Assembly (NCBI GenBank): GCA_965206975.1
Contig: OZ242253.1
Span: 1,922,001 to 1,986,000, forward strand
Source of the DNA: JAAXGI01 sp965206975
GTDB taxonomy: Bacteria; Gemmatimonadota; Gemmatimonadetes; Longimicrobiales; Gaopeijiaceae
Reading direction: 5' to 3'
DNA length: 64,000 nt
Shown in pieces: positions 50,849 through 60,411 of this stretch (position 1 is its first letter; every line of letters starts with the position of its first letter). The translations under genes and the position numbers were made by a program. The notes below the pieces were generated by a model. It was not told the origin of the DNA. It was given only the letters and a program-made list of their open reading frames with translations, and searched no databases.

Positions 50849-52507
50849 TCACGCTGCTGCATGGTCGTTCGGTGCCACGAGCTTCTCGAGCAATCCCGTG
50901 CGGCGGGGCGGGCGCTTCTGGCAGGCCGCGCGCACAGCCGCGTCATCGGCCGCGATCAGTATCTTTGATCGTGCTCGGGTCACGCCCGTATAAAGCAACT
51001 CGGGCCCGACGAGCTCGTGAGCCTGGGGGGGCAGCACCAGAAGTACCGACTCGAATTCGCTTCCCTGCGAGCGGTGCACCGTCATCGCCCAGGCCGTGTC
51101 ATGGCTGGGCAGTGCCGCCAGCGGAACGCTGCGGGGTTCCTGGCGGCCGGCAAACCACGCCATGACCCCGCTCCCATCTTGCCGGTTCATCAGCACGCCG
51201 ACGTCGCCGTTGAAGAGTCCGCTGTGGGGGTCGTTGGCCGTCACCAGTACGGGGCGACCGTGGGCCCATTCGCCGGCGGGTCGTCCCTCGCGACGGAGCC
51301 TCGCCTCGACCCGGGAATTGATGCCTTCGACGCCATAGCGGCCCCGCCGCAGGGCGCACAGAATACGCACGCGCGCCAGAGCGGCCAGAGCCTTGCCGGG
51401 CTCCGGTGCCCGGACCACCTCCATGATCTGCGGCCAGACGCGGCCCAGGGCGTCGTCTGCCTGCAGAGACGCGTAGGGGGCCAGTTCCTCTCGGTACTCG
51501 GCGTTGGCCAGGGTCTCAACAGCCGCGTCGCCATCGTACCGGCGCACTGCGGCCGCGAGGCGGCTGATGCCCGGGTGTGACTCGAACCGGTAATTTCGGT
51601 CCAGTTCGACGTGGCAGTTGTTCAAGGCCCCGCCCTCGGCCGCTACGATCATGTCGGCCAGCACGCGACCAGGCTGCACGCTTTCCAGCTGGCGATGGTC
51701 GCCGAGCACGATGAGGCGGGCGCCGCGTCCCAGAGCGGACAGCAGCCGGTCCCACAGGACGAGATCCAGCATCGACGCCTCGTCGACGACCACCAGGTCA
51801 GCGGGCAAGGGGTTTCCGGCATGGAACCGGCAGCGGTCGGTGCGCGGATTCCAGCCGAGGAGCCGGTGCAGGGTGCGTGCCTGGCCCGCGGCCCGCTCCA
51901 GCTGGGGACGGACACGTGCCAGCGGTCCGTCGAGTGTCTTGGCCGCCTCGCCGATGGCTTCGCCCAGCCGGGCGGCGGCCTTCCCAGTGGGTGCCGCCAG
52001 CGCGACGCGGATTCCCGTGTCGCGGTTGGCCAGCAGGGCCAGCAGGCGCGCCGCCGTGGTGGTCTTGCCCGTTCCGGGCCCACCGGTCACCAGCGCGAGG
52101 GTCCGCCCGAGGCCCAGCTCCGCCGCGCGCCGCTGGGCCGATTGTGGGTCGGGAAAGAGCTGCGCGAGATCGTCAGCAGCATCAGGGGCTGTAGGACCGG
52201 GGGGTGGGCCTGCGACGGGAACGTCCTCGTGGGCCAGCTCCCTCAGTCTGGCGGCCACGCGAGTCTCGGCCTGGTCGAGCCGCCAGGACTGGAGCCGCGT
52301 GCCGCGTAGGACCAGTGGGGCCGGACAGGTGCCGTCGCTGCCGTCCGTGACGGCGGCGCTGGGTGCCAGCAGTCCGGCTTCTTCGTCGCTCAGCTCGATC
52401 GAGGTGTGACCGGCGGCCCACGCGGTGAAGAAGCGCTCGAGCGCTGGTGTGGCTGCGTCGGGGAGGCCCCACCGGCGCTTTAACATCCGCACGGCGGCCC
52501 GGCTCAT
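50849..52507 (-). CDS. recD: Exodeoxyribonuclease V alpha subunit (RecD)
   Basis: A 552-residue SF1B helicase, the fast 5'-3' motor of RecBCD. Walker A is LVTGGPGTGKTTTAARLLAL (about 140-159), motif Ia VALAAPTGKAAARL, Walker B ADLVVVDEASMLDLVLWDRL, motif III LIVLGDHRQLESVQPG, and the C-terminal motifs V/VI AWAMTVHRSQGSEFESVLLV and ELLYTGVTRARSKI. The N-terminal about 100 residues match the RecB-interacting domain. The start overlaps recB's stop by four bases (ATGA), so it is the last gene of the recC-recB-recD operon. It is slightly shorter than the E. coli protein (608). Confidence 0.95.
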   Translation of the reverse strand: MSRAAVRMLKRRWGLPDAATPALERFFTAWAAGHTSIELSDEEAGLLAPSAAVTDGSDGTCPAPLVLRGTRLQSWRLDQAETRVAARLRELAHEDVPVAGPPPGPTAPDAADDLAQLFPDPQSAQRRAAELGLGRTLALVTGGPGTGKTTTAARLLALLANRDTGIRVALAAPTGKAAARLGEAIGEAAKTLDGPLARVRPQLERAAGQARTLHRLLGWNPRTDRCRFHAGNPLPADLVVVDEASMLDLVLWDRLLSALGRGARLIVLGDHRQLESVQPGRVLADMIVAAEGGALNNCHVELDRNYRFESHPGISRLAAAVRRYDGDAAVETLANAEYREELAPYASLQADDALGRVWPQIMEVVRAPEPGKALAALARVRILCALRRGRYGVEGINSRVEARLRREGRPAGEWAHGRPVLVTANDPHSGLFNGDVGVLMNRQDGSGVMAWFAGRQEPRSVPLAALPSHDTAWAMTVHRSQGSEFESVLLVLPPQAHELVGPELLYTGVTRARSKILIAADDAAVRAACQKRPPRRTGLLEKLVAPNDHAAA

Positions 52508-55500
52508 GTCGGCACTTCGCGGCCAGGGCTCAAGAACAGATGGTCGAGCTCGTCCAGCAACGGTTCAGGCGGGGTCATCTCGAGCACGCCCTGGCTCGTC
52601 CCTGGGAGCACACCGCGCAAGAAGAGGAGGCTGCCTGACACGGCCGCCTGCAAACCGGAGTCGTAGAGCTGCAGGTAGCGGCGGAGAGCCACCAGGTACA
52701 GATGGATCTGCAGGACGTAGTGCTGCCCGGCTGCGCATCGCCACATAGCCTGCCGGCCGTAGTCGGCGTAGCGCGGTCCCAGGTAGTTGCTCTTCCAGTC
52801 CACGACGCCCCAGCGGCGATTGGCCCGCACCAGGCGGTCGATATATCCGGTCAGCATACCCGACACCGCCTGGCCTGGCAGGCCAGCCAGATCCTGAGCG
52901 TACCGGCGTTCGTCTGCGTTGCGGGCGTGACGGGTGAAAATGTCCGACAGCACCTGGCCGGTGATGCCGGCCCGGCCCAGCGGCAGCAGGAACTCCCACT
53001 CAGACAGCTTCTTGTCCGAGGCAGCCGTGTCGAGGCCGGCATCCAGGCTGGCGAGGCGGGCCGTCTTCAGCGCGTCGAGTGTTTGCCGCAGTGCATCCAC
53101 GGCCTCGGCGGAATAGAGTCGGTGCCGTCGTAAGCCACGGTCCACCAACGCCGCGGTGTCCTCCTGAAAATCCCAGTGCTCCAGTAGCTCGTGGAGGCAA
53201 TTTCCGGCGTGGGCTCCGCGGGCAAAGGCTGCCAGCGGCACGTCGGCGTCCATGGCGCCGGTGACCGAACCGGTGGCACCGGCGTCCTCGGGTTCCACGG
53301 CTATATCGCGACGTTCCTGGTCTTCGGGGCGCCCGTGGGCCAGCTGCGAGAAGCTGGTGACGTGCCAGGCATCGAGATCGAGCGCGGGGGCGAGACGCGC
53401 CTCGATGGCGACGTCGCGATGGTCACCGGCAGTCCAGGCCGTCCCGGTGGGCGAGGGCGGGGCAGACACGGTGATCGCGTCCGGACACGCCGCCTGCAGG
53501 CGGCGCAGGGTGTCGCCGTGCTCGCATGCCGAGGGATCCCTTTTCCGCCGGGCAATGGCCGCGTACCAGTCTTCCAGGTTGTCGACGTGTTCGTCGGCCC
53601 GGAGCAGCCAGTCGAGTGAGGTCGGGGGCAGGGCAGCCCTTGCGGTGTAGCCTAGGGGCCCGGCGAATAGCGTCACGCGGCGCCGGGCGCGGGTCAGCGC
53701 CACGTAGGCCAGGCGCACGTCTTCCAGCAGGCGCTCGGCCGTGCAGGCGCGGTGCTCCACCCGGTTGTCCCGCTGCGCGCCGTCCGCGAGAACCCAGCCA
53801 TCGTCTAGGCGTGCGAGTAGACGGTCGGTGACACGGGCATCCTTGAGCACCGACCACAGGTAAGGGCAAAACACGAAGTCGAATTCAAGTCCCTTGGCCC
53901 GGTGTACGGTCACCACCTGCACGGCATCGCCGTCTGCTTCGAGCCGAAGCAGGCGCTCATCCGATGAGCTGCCCTCCGACACTCTCTCGCCTTCGAACCA
54001 CTGCAACAGCTTGTCAGGAGAGCGCAGGCCCGCGGCTTCGCGGGCCTGCAGCAGTTCCACCAGATGCCTCAGGTCGGTGAGGTGCCGCTCGCCGAAGGGA
54101 GCACGGGCGAGGCGCAGGGTGGCCTCGGAACGGGCTTCCATCCTGGTCATGAGTGCGGCGATCCCCCGTTGATGCCACAGGTCGTTCCATTCCGAGAAGC
54201 TGGCCAGCCACTCTTCCGCCTCCGCGTTCGTGAGCGCTGCCAGCATGGCCGAGTTGTACCCGAACAGGCGGGTTGCCATGGCCGCCCGCCGCCACCCGGG
54301 ATGAGCCGGAAGGAGCACTGCCTTCAGAATGAACGCGAGGTCGGACGCCATCGTACTGCGCATGACGTCCCCGTCGTCGCGGACCACGGCCGGCACCCTC
54401 CGCGCGCGAAGCGCCTCGTAGACCAGCCGGGCTTCGCGATTCGTGCGGGTCAGCACGGCCACATGCGAGGGAGCGACGTGTTCCGCACCGGCTCCCAGCG
54501 GTCGGCCCAGCAGATCCACGATGGCCGTTGCGACGCAGGCGGCGGTGCGTTCTCGCCGCGGCCCGGCATGAGTCCAGCTTTCGGTGTCGGTGTTGGGTAG
54601 GGCCCAAGCGACCAGCCGGCCCTTCCCGTCATCCGGCAGGGGCAGGTCTTCGTCCTGGCGGGCCGATGTTGCCTCGGGATAGGCCAGCTCGGGGGTGCCG
54701 AAGGCGGGGTGGCGTCCGAACAGGGTGTTGAGCGCCGTCACGAGGCTGGGGGACGACCGGTAGGTCGTGGCCAGACTGCTGATCCGCGCGCCGTCCGCCG
54801 GCCGGGCGGAGAGGTACGCATTGAGGTCTCCGCCGCGAAAACTGTAGATCGCCTGCTTCGGGTCACCCACCAGGACGAGCCGCCCGGGCCCCGGCCCGCG
54901 ATCGAAGACGGCCCTGAAGATCTCCAACTGCTGCTGGTCGGTGTCCTGACTCTCGTCAATCAGGCCCACCTTCCACTTGTCCGACAGGCGCTCGGCGAGG
55001 GCCTCTCGGTTGGGCCCCGCGCAGAGCGCGCGATGCAGGTGCTGGATCAGTCCGTCGTAGGTGACGGCGTTGTTGCGGCGGAGGCTGCGCTCGTATCGTT
55101 TGCCAGCGGCCTCAAGCAGGTGCGCCAGCCATGCCCAGCCCGTGGCACGGATGCTTGCCTCCACCGCCGAGGCTCCGGCCACGATCGGCAAGGCGCCCGC
55201 CTCGTCCGAGGCGGCCTTGCCCTCCCGACCCCTCCGGCGAAACCAGGATTTCGCACCCGCCAGTCTCCCCGCGACCCGAAAGGTCTCCACCGAGGGCTGC
55301 TCCGGGTCCAGCGTCTCCAGCTCCGCATGCCAGGCGTCCAAACTCGCCACGGAATCCGCGCCCGGGTTCGTGTTCGAATCATTCAAGCTCACGTTCTCCC
55401 GGCCGGCGATCTCCTGCAGTCGACGGATGTCGGCGCGGGCCCCCTTGACGGCTTCGAGCGACTGCGCAAGCTGGTCGCGCGCGTCCTGCAGCGAGAGCGG

Positions 55501-56124
55501 CTCCGGGTCCATGCGGGTGGACGGTCGCTGGGTCAACGACTGCCAGGCCTTCAGATCGTTCTCCACCGACCACTTCCCGTGGGCCGCCACCGAGGCCAGC
55601 AACGAATCGGCGGCGAGATCGGCCCGCCACGTATCTTCGACAGCATCCGACTTCAGCTCGCCCGGGTCCGGCAGGACCTCGAACCCGGCGGGTACGCCGC
55701 ACAAGAACCCCTCGGACCCGAGCACTTGGTTGCAGAAGGAATGGATGGTCGACACCGCGAGTTGGTCGCTTTCATCGAGCGCCAGACGCAGACGGACCAC
55801 CGCCGCGCTCCACTCGGGGGGAGGGAGGGCGCCAAGGCGGTCCAGCAGCAGACGAATGCCCTGCTCGTTCTCGGCGGGCTGGGTACCCGCCTCGGCATGC
55901 CCGACCAGGGCCGCCAGCGGGCGGCGGGTCCGCTCACCCAGTTCGCGGGCAGCGTCCTCGGTGAATGTGACGAGCAGCACGTCGCCGATGCCGCTGACGA
56001 CCCCGTCCACCAAGAGGCGAGGTACCAGGTGCGAGATAGTCCAGGTCTTCCCTGTCCCCGCGCTGGCTTCAATGACCGACAAGCCGGCCGGCACGTCGGT
56101 GGTGCGAAGGTCGAAATTAGCCAC
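52504..56124 (-). CDS. recB: Exodeoxyribonuclease V beta subunit (RecB)
   Basis: A 1206-residue helicase-nuclease. UvrD-like motifs are SVIEASAGTGKTWTISHLVP (Walker A, 17-36), LLVTFTEDAARELGERTRRP, GLIDESQDTDQQQLEIFRAV (Walker B), PKQAIYSFRGGDLNAYLSAR and VVTVHRAKGLEFDFVFCPYL. The C-terminal RecB nuclease domain has LHELLEHWDF, WGVVDWKSNYLGPRYADYGR with the catalytic DxK, then QIHLYLVALRRYLQLY. Both activities should be present. It processes double-strand breaks together with RecC and RecD. Its ATG overlaps the recC stop by eight bases. Length is close to E. coli RecB (1180). Confidence 0.96.
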   Translation of the reverse strand: MANFDLRTTDVPAGLSVIEASAGTGKTWTISHLVPRLLVDGVVSGIGDVLLVTFTEDAARELGERTRRPLAALVGHAEAGTQPAENEQGIRLLLDRLGALPPPEWSAAVVRLRLALDESDQLAVSTIHSFCNQVLGSEGFLCGVPAGFEVLPDPGELKSDAVEDTWRADLAADSLLASVAAHGKWSVENDLKAWQSLTQRPSTRMDPEPLSLQDARDQLAQSLEAVKGARADIRRLQEIAGRENVSLNDSNTNPGADSVASLDAWHAELETLDPEQPSVETFRVAGRLAGAKSWFRRRGREGKAASDEAGALPIVAGASAVEASIRATGWAWLAHLLEAAGKRYERSLRRNNAVTYDGLIQHLHRALCAGPNREALAERLSDKWKVGLIDESQDTDQQQLEIFRAVFDRGPGPGRLVLVGDPKQAIYSFRGGDLNAYLSARPADGARISSLATTYRSSPSLVTALNTLFGRHPAFGTPELAYPEATSARQDEDLPLPDDGKGRLVAWALPNTDTESWTHAGPRRERTAACVATAIVDLLGRPLGAGAEHVAPSHVAVLTRTNREARLVYEALRARRVPAVVRDDGDVMRSTMASDLAFILKAVLLPAHPGWRRAAMATRLFGYNSAMLAALTNAEAEEWLASFSEWNDLWHQRGIAALMTRMEARSEATLRLARAPFGERHLTDLRHLVELLQAREAAGLRSPDKLLQWFEGERVSEGSSSDERLLRLEADGDAVQVVTVHRAKGLEFDFVFCPYLWSVLKDARVTDRLLARLDDGWVLADGAQRDNRVEHRACTAERLLEDVRLAYVALTRARRRVTLFAGPLGYTARAALPPTSLDWLLRADEHVDNLEDWYAAIARRKRDPSACEHGDTLRRLQAACPDAITVSAPPSPTGTAWTAGDHRDVAIEARLAPALDLDAWHVTSFSQLAHGRPEDQERRDIAVEPEDAGATGSVTGAMDADVPLAAFARGAHAGNCLHELLEHWDFQEDTAALVDRGLRRHRLYSAEAVDALRQTLDALKTARLASLDAGLDTAASDKKLSEWEFLLPLGRAGITGQVLSDIFTRHARNADERRYAQDLAGLPGQAVSGMLTGYIDRLVRANRRWGVVDWKSNYLGPRYADYGRQAMWRCAAGQHYVLQIHLYLVALRRYLQLYDSGLQAAVSGSLLFLRGVLPGTSQGVLEMTPPEPLLDELDHLFLSPGREVPT

Positions 56125-59100
56125 CCGAGGCCTCGTTCCGAGCCGGGGTCGCCGGGGTCGCGAACCAGGCTTCCACCGGTCCGAAGACCTCGGCCGCCAG
56201 GCGCCGCCACTCGCCGAAGGTCTCCTCTACGAAGGGGTCCCGGTCGCGCCACGCCAGCTGTGCGGAGGGACTGTCGCCTTCACCGGGTGGGCCTTGGCGT
56301 TGCGGACGCCAAGCCTGGATGGCCTTCTCCGTTTCGTCGCGGCCACGTTCGCCCGCGTCAAACACCGCGAAGCTGGTCTTAGGCCCGAACGGCAACGGAC
56401 GCCGCCGTGCCTGTTCACACAGGTCGAGCAGATGGTCGAGCGCGGCTCGCGCCCGGTCCGGGGCCATCGGCGGTCGCCGGTCGACCCTGACACGCTCCCC
56501 GTCCTTTGAGACCAAAAGGGTGTCCCCGCGCATCCCGCAGGCGGCGGCAAAGGTCGCGCGAGCCCAGACGTCGAGACGGTGATGGGGAGCGGTCTTCAGT
56601 CTGGTGGGCCGGACCAGCACGTGCAGGCGGCCGTCAGGGGTGACGGAGATGTTGCCGGCAACCTGCGGGCACCCTTCCCGGTGGTAGACCAGCCGCTTAG
56701 GCTGCAGCTGGCCACCCGCCTCTTTCAGGGCGCACCGGGCCAGGAACTCGGCTTCGTGCACCGTCTGTCTCGCCATCGCGGTGCCCAGCGTCCCATAGGG
56801 CATCAGACGGTTGGCCGCGAGGCGTTCTTCCAGGAACGCGGTCCGCCCCGCCAGCACGGCATCGATGACTTCGCTCTCGAGCTGCCACCGGCCCAGGCCC
56901 GCCGGGGTGGCCACCGGTTCCCGGTCCAGAGCGAACGGATCGTCCCCGTCCCGGGGCAGTACGACTCCCAGGGATCCCAGCCACGCCGACCAGGGATCCT
57001 TGAGGATCCGGATCATCTCGTGTAACTCGAGGTCGGCCGACAGGACCTCTTCGGGCGGCTCGTATACGCCGGCCTGGAATGGCGCGGCCTCATCCTGCCG
57101 CTGCCGGAACGCGCGGGCAATCTCGAGGTGGCCGGTGTCGAACGAGGCGCGCGGGCCGGTATAGCAGGCAGCGTTGAACGGCTGGAGCGGGTGGTCTTCG
57201 ATCAGCTCCCGGTACGCGGCCTCCCGGGTGTCGGGCCTGTCGGAGACGGTCGAAGCAGCCACCCGCAGGAATTCATCGACGCAGGCCGAGAGAGGCTCTT
57301 CCTTGTTGCTCCGGATGTTGCGGGCCGTGGCCGTCATGATCACGCGGTCGTCGGCCGCCAGGAGGGCGTCGAGAAACAGTTGGCGGTCTTCGAGCACCGG
57401 GTCCCGGTCCCCGCGCCGCGGCGATGCGGCCAGCAGATCCCAGGCGGGCGCCCGGGCCCGGCGCGGGAAGGCGGAATCGTGGAGGCCCATCACCGCCAGC
57501 ACACGGCAGGGGATCGCGCGCATCGGCTTGAACCCGCCCATGGCCATGGCCCCGCCGACCCTGGACACCGTGCGAACCTCGTCCTGCGCCGCCCGATCCA
57601 ACCAAACGGCCACGTCGCCGGCGTCCATCTCCACGTCGCACGCATGTTCCGTCTCGGCGGCACGGAGCTGCCCGATCAGATCCACGGCCGCCAGCGAGTC
57701 GAACCGACCGTCGCCGGCAGCCAGCACCTGGTCCAGCGCCTGGTCCAGGCGGGCGGCCCACTGGCCGGGGCTGGCTGCAAGTTGCCAGTCTTCCAGTAGG
57801 TGGACGAGGCCGTCCAGCCAGTCCAGCGACGCGCTCATCGCCGCCGGGTCGCCGCCCAGGTCGCCCGACACGGGGAGGGCAGGGCGGTCGCGCTCGTCCG
57901 ACGAGATCTCCGCGTCACCCAGCCACAAGCCCGCCAGCAATCGGTCCAGCCCCTCGCGCCAGGTGCCCGTGGCCTGGTCGCCGGCGTCCATCGACTGGCG
58001 ATGGGCCGCGCTCAGGCCCCAGGTGATTCCCGAGGCGCGCAGGCGATCGGCGAGCAGCTGCGGGTCGGTGTCCAGCAGCTCGAGGCAGGTGGCGACGGCG
58101 GGCAGCTCCAGCAGGGCCAGGCCCTCGCTCAGCGGCGCGCGGCCGGCCGCCAGGTGAAGCATCACCTGAATGCCTCGCACGAGGGGGTCGCTCCGGTCGA
58201 GATGCCGCTCCGCCAGGCGGAGCGGCAACGAGGGCTCGCCTTCCCCCAGGATCGCCTCGGCCAGAGGGCCGTAGGTGTCCAGGTCGGGGGCCAGAATCAA
58301 GACCTCCCTCGCGGTCAGGCCGGGCAGGGCTCCGAAGGCGTCCAGTAGTTCATCGCGCAGTACTTCCACCTCGCGCCGGGCACTATGGCAGCGATGCACG
58401 CGTACGGAGCGGTCCGGCCCGAGCGGTGCGGCCGTTCCACCATCACCCGGCTGGCGCGCCGCGCGAATATCCGCCTGCAGACGGGCCAGCAATGTGTTCG
58501 ACCGGGGTTCGGGGAGTTCGATGACGTCGTACTCCTGGCCTTCGGTGACGAGTGCCTCCTCGAAGCTGCGAAAGCTGTCGACGGCTTGCTTGCCGAGGTG
58601 GGACAGCAGAGGGTGCCCTTCCCAGGCGAGGTCCACTTCCTCTCCCGCCCGCATCTGCGTGCGGCCAGCGCGCATGTCACCCAGGTATTTGGTCGATGGC
58701 AGGAGGGCGCGCAGGCAGACCCTCGTTCTCGTTGCCAGCGCACGCAGCAGCGGTAGGAGGGTCGGGGGCAGGGGGCCGGTGGCGAGTACTTCCAGCGAGG
58801 CCGGCAGCTCGCCGTCGCCAGCGTGAAGTCGGTTAACGAGGTCGCGCAGACGCACGGCCGGATGGGGGTGGTCGGCCAGCCCCTCGGAGAGACGCCGCCA
58901 CAGCTCCCGTTGCCAGGCCTCGTCCTCTCGGGCGGACTCAGGCAGGGCATCCCATGCGCCGTCCCGGTCCCAGGCGGCAATCATCTCCGGTCTGAAATAC
59001 AGATACTGGTCGAAGCGGTCAGCCATTTCGCCGGCTAGAGCTTGCCGCGCCCGGGCGTCTGCACACGCCGCCCGAAGGCGTGGGGCGCTCCCTTCATCGA

Positions 59101-59404
59101 CCATGGTCGCCAAGAGCGGTAGGAGTCGCCACGCCAAGCCCTGCGGGTGCCAGGAGGGATGGACCGGGTCCAAACCGACCAACCGGGCCATGTGTTCGAT
59201 GAAGGCGCCAGGCAGCAGGAAGACAACGCCCATCGCCACCCCGTGACGCCGGGCCAGCACAGCCTTCGTGCGTTCCACCAGGGGCAGCGACGGCATCAGC
59301 ACGGGCACCACCACGCCGGCGCCACTCCGCGGTCGGCCCAGCGAGTCGACCAGGTCGTCGAGTAGCAGCGTCGCATCAGGTGCGTATTTCAGTTCCAGGG
59401 CCAT
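56117..59404 (-). CDS. recC: Exodeoxyribonuclease V gamma subunit (RecC)
   Basis: 1095 residues from the ATG at 59404. A TTG at 59488 would add 28 residues that do not look like the RecC N-terminus. RecC is an inactivated helicase fold that splits the duplex and reads Chi. Family features include LLPGAFIEHMARLVGLDP, VRVHRCHSARREVEVLRDEL, LTAREVLILAPDLDTYGPLA, LPLRLAERHLDRSDPLVRGI, FKPMRAIPCRVLAVMGLHDS and AFPRRARAPAWDLLAASPRR, where the 'mipFrViclLGlndg.fPR' block is the best signature. The C-terminus ends in a region interacting with RecB. It is the first gene of the operon, preceded by IS481-type debris at 59605. Confidence 0.94.
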   Translation of the reverse strand: MALELKYAPDATLLLDDLVDSLGRPRSGAGVVVPVLMPSLPLVERTKAVLARRHGVAMGVVFLLPGAFIEHMARLVGLDPVHPSWHPQGLAWRLLPLLATMVDEGSAPRLRAACADARARQALAGEMADRFDQYLYFRPEMIAAWDRDGAWDALPESAREDEAWQRELWRRLSEGLADHPHPAVRLRDLVNRLHAGDGELPASLEVLATGPLPPTLLPLLRALATRTRVCLRALLPSTKYLGDMRAGRTQMRAGEEVDLAWEGHPLLSHLGKQAVDSFRSFEEALVTEGQEYDVIELPEPRSNTLLARLQADIRAARQPGDGGTAAPLGPDRSVRVHRCHSARREVEVLRDELLDAFGALPGLTAREVLILAPDLDTYGPLAEAILGEGEPSLPLRLAERHLDRSDPLVRGIQVMLHLAAGRAPLSEGLALLELPAVATCLELLDTDPQLLADRLRASGITWGLSAAHRQSMDAGDQATGTWREGLDRLLAGLWLGDAEISSDERDRPALPVSGDLGGDPAAMSASLDWLDGLVHLLEDWQLAASPGQWAARLDQALDQVLAAGDGRFDSLAAVDLIGQLRAAETEHACDVEMDAGDVAVWLDRAAQDEVRTVSRVGGAMAMGGFKPMRAIPCRVLAVMGLHDSAFPRRARAPAWDLLAASPRRGDRDPVLEDRQLFLDALLAADDRVIMTATARNIRSNKEEPLSACVDEFLRVAASTVSDRPDTREAAYRELIEDHPLQPFNAACYTGPRASFDTGHLEIARAFRQRQDEAAPFQAGVYEPPEEVLSADLELHEMIRILKDPWSAWLGSLGVVLPRDGDDPFALDREPVATPAGLGRWQLESEVIDAVLAGRTAFLEERLAANRLMPYGTLGTAMARQTVHEAEFLARCALKEAGGQLQPKRLVYHREGCPQVAGNISVTPDGRLHVLVRPTRLKTAPHHRLDVWARATFAAACGMRGDTLLVSKDGERVRVDRRPPMAPDRARAALDHLLDLCEQARRRPLPFGPKTSFAVFDAGERGRDETEKAIQAWRPQRQGPPGEGDSPSAQLAWRDRDPFVEETFGEWRRLAAEVFGPVEAWFATPATPARNEASGG

Positions 59405-59604
59405 GGCTGCGTGCAATTCAGGTGATGGTGACGGACCGCTGCCCTCCGGGAAACACAGTTCTCGAAAGCTGTGATAGGAGTCAGCCAACGTCCGGTCAAT
59501 GGGTGGACGCGTCAGAAATCAGGAGAGTTCATTCATCCCTCCGGATCGACGGCGGAGCTGTCATCAATCATCGGGAGGTTCTCCGCAAGGATGAGGACGG
59601 AAGA

Positions 59605-59733
59605 AGCCTCGAGGCGCTCCAGCAGGAGCTCGTCCGCTCCGTCGAGGAGTACAAGACGGTGAGGACCCACACGGGGAGGTGGTGCTTCGGCAAGACCCCG
59701 ATGCACACCCTCCATCACGAGCTATGCGAGGAG
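59605..59733 (+). pseudogene. Integrase-core transposase, C-terminal scrap
   Basis: About 43 codons read SLEALQQELVRSVEEYKTVR and THTGRWCFGKTPMHTLHHEL. The 'L..LQ..LD.fl..YN..RpHqG..c.GkTP..t' pattern is the end of the rve domain in IS481-like transposases. It is more distant from the local IS481 copies than they are from each other. The catalytic acidic residues are absent. Confidence 0.65.
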
Positions 59734-60012
59734 AATGACGGCCACCAGGACGAGGTCCAGCGCGGCCGTGACCCCAAAGGCGAGTGCCATCTGGAAACGC
59801 GCCAACGGCGTCTCCGGGGTGCCGAGATACAACGCGCCCACATTCGCCAGGAAGAAGAGTGCCCACGTCCACACGGTAGTACCCTCGATCCCGTCGGCGG
59901 CCAGGAGTGCCCGGAGTTGTTCCGCCGTCGCCGCTGGCAGGATCACAGCGGGCAGCCAGGGGAGCAGTTTGCGGAGGCGGCCGCGGACGCTCAGCCATGC
60001 AAGCCCGGTCAT
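59722..60012 (-). CDS. Small integral membrane protein, unknown
   Basis: A 96-residue protein. After a basic start (SVRGRLRKLLPW) it has three hydrophobic stretches: LPAVILPAATAEQL, VWTWALFFLANVGALYLG and MALAFGVTAALDLVLVAVIL. No family is recognised. It overlaps the transposase scrap by 12 bp on the opposite strand. The predicted topology suggests a real but accessory membrane protein. Composition is less GC-skewed in the hydrophobic parts, as expected of membrane segments. Confidence 0.5.
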   Translation of the reverse strand: MTGLAWLSVRGRLRKLLPWLPAVILPAATAEQLRALLAADGIEGTTVWTWALFFLANVGALYLGTPETPLARFQMALAFGVTAALDLVLVAVILLA

Positions 60013-60411
60013 TGGCGAAAGTCACTCCAGTCCTGATGTGGCGGGAATACCACGCTCGGGCGAGGTGGTTGTATGAGGCAAGGCAGCGACGCGGGGTTGT
60101 CCACAGAGCTAGCCCACCAAGTATGAGGGGTCAATTCCACTGCCGACATATCACAGCATCGGAAGCCTGGTGGCGCAAGGCAGCCCCACCGCCACGCTCC
60201 GGGCACTTGCTTGTCCCAGAGCGTCATCCGTACCCCCACTTGCGCCCGCCAGGTATCCCCCAGCCCGCTCTGGATCATGCCGTCGAAGTTCAAGAGCAGC
60301 GATCCGTGGGCGGTGTCGAGGAAGTTGTCCTCAGCACCCGTAGCGCCACCTTGCTTCCCGGAGTGAACCTTCATGCTGCTTGGTGGCGTTCCCCGGTCTT
60401 CCAGCGCTTCT
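60013..60411. other. Intergenic, unresolved
   Basis: No gene is recognised in this 399-bp stretch. A minus-strand segment near 60230-60330 (GSLLLNFDGMIQSGLGDTWR, AQVGVRMTLWDKQ) reads like a strand-rich protein fragment but cannot be assigned. Confidence 0.4.

Noticed and set aside
54709..56382. Plus-strand open frames of several hundred codons opposite recB and recC
   Set aside because: They mirror RecB/RecC codons. No domain, no ribosome-binding site, and low-complexity composition.
60013..60411. A beta-barrel gene in the minus-strand stretch near 60.25 kb
   Set aside because: Only about 35 residues look protein-like, with no start or signal and no flanking homology.
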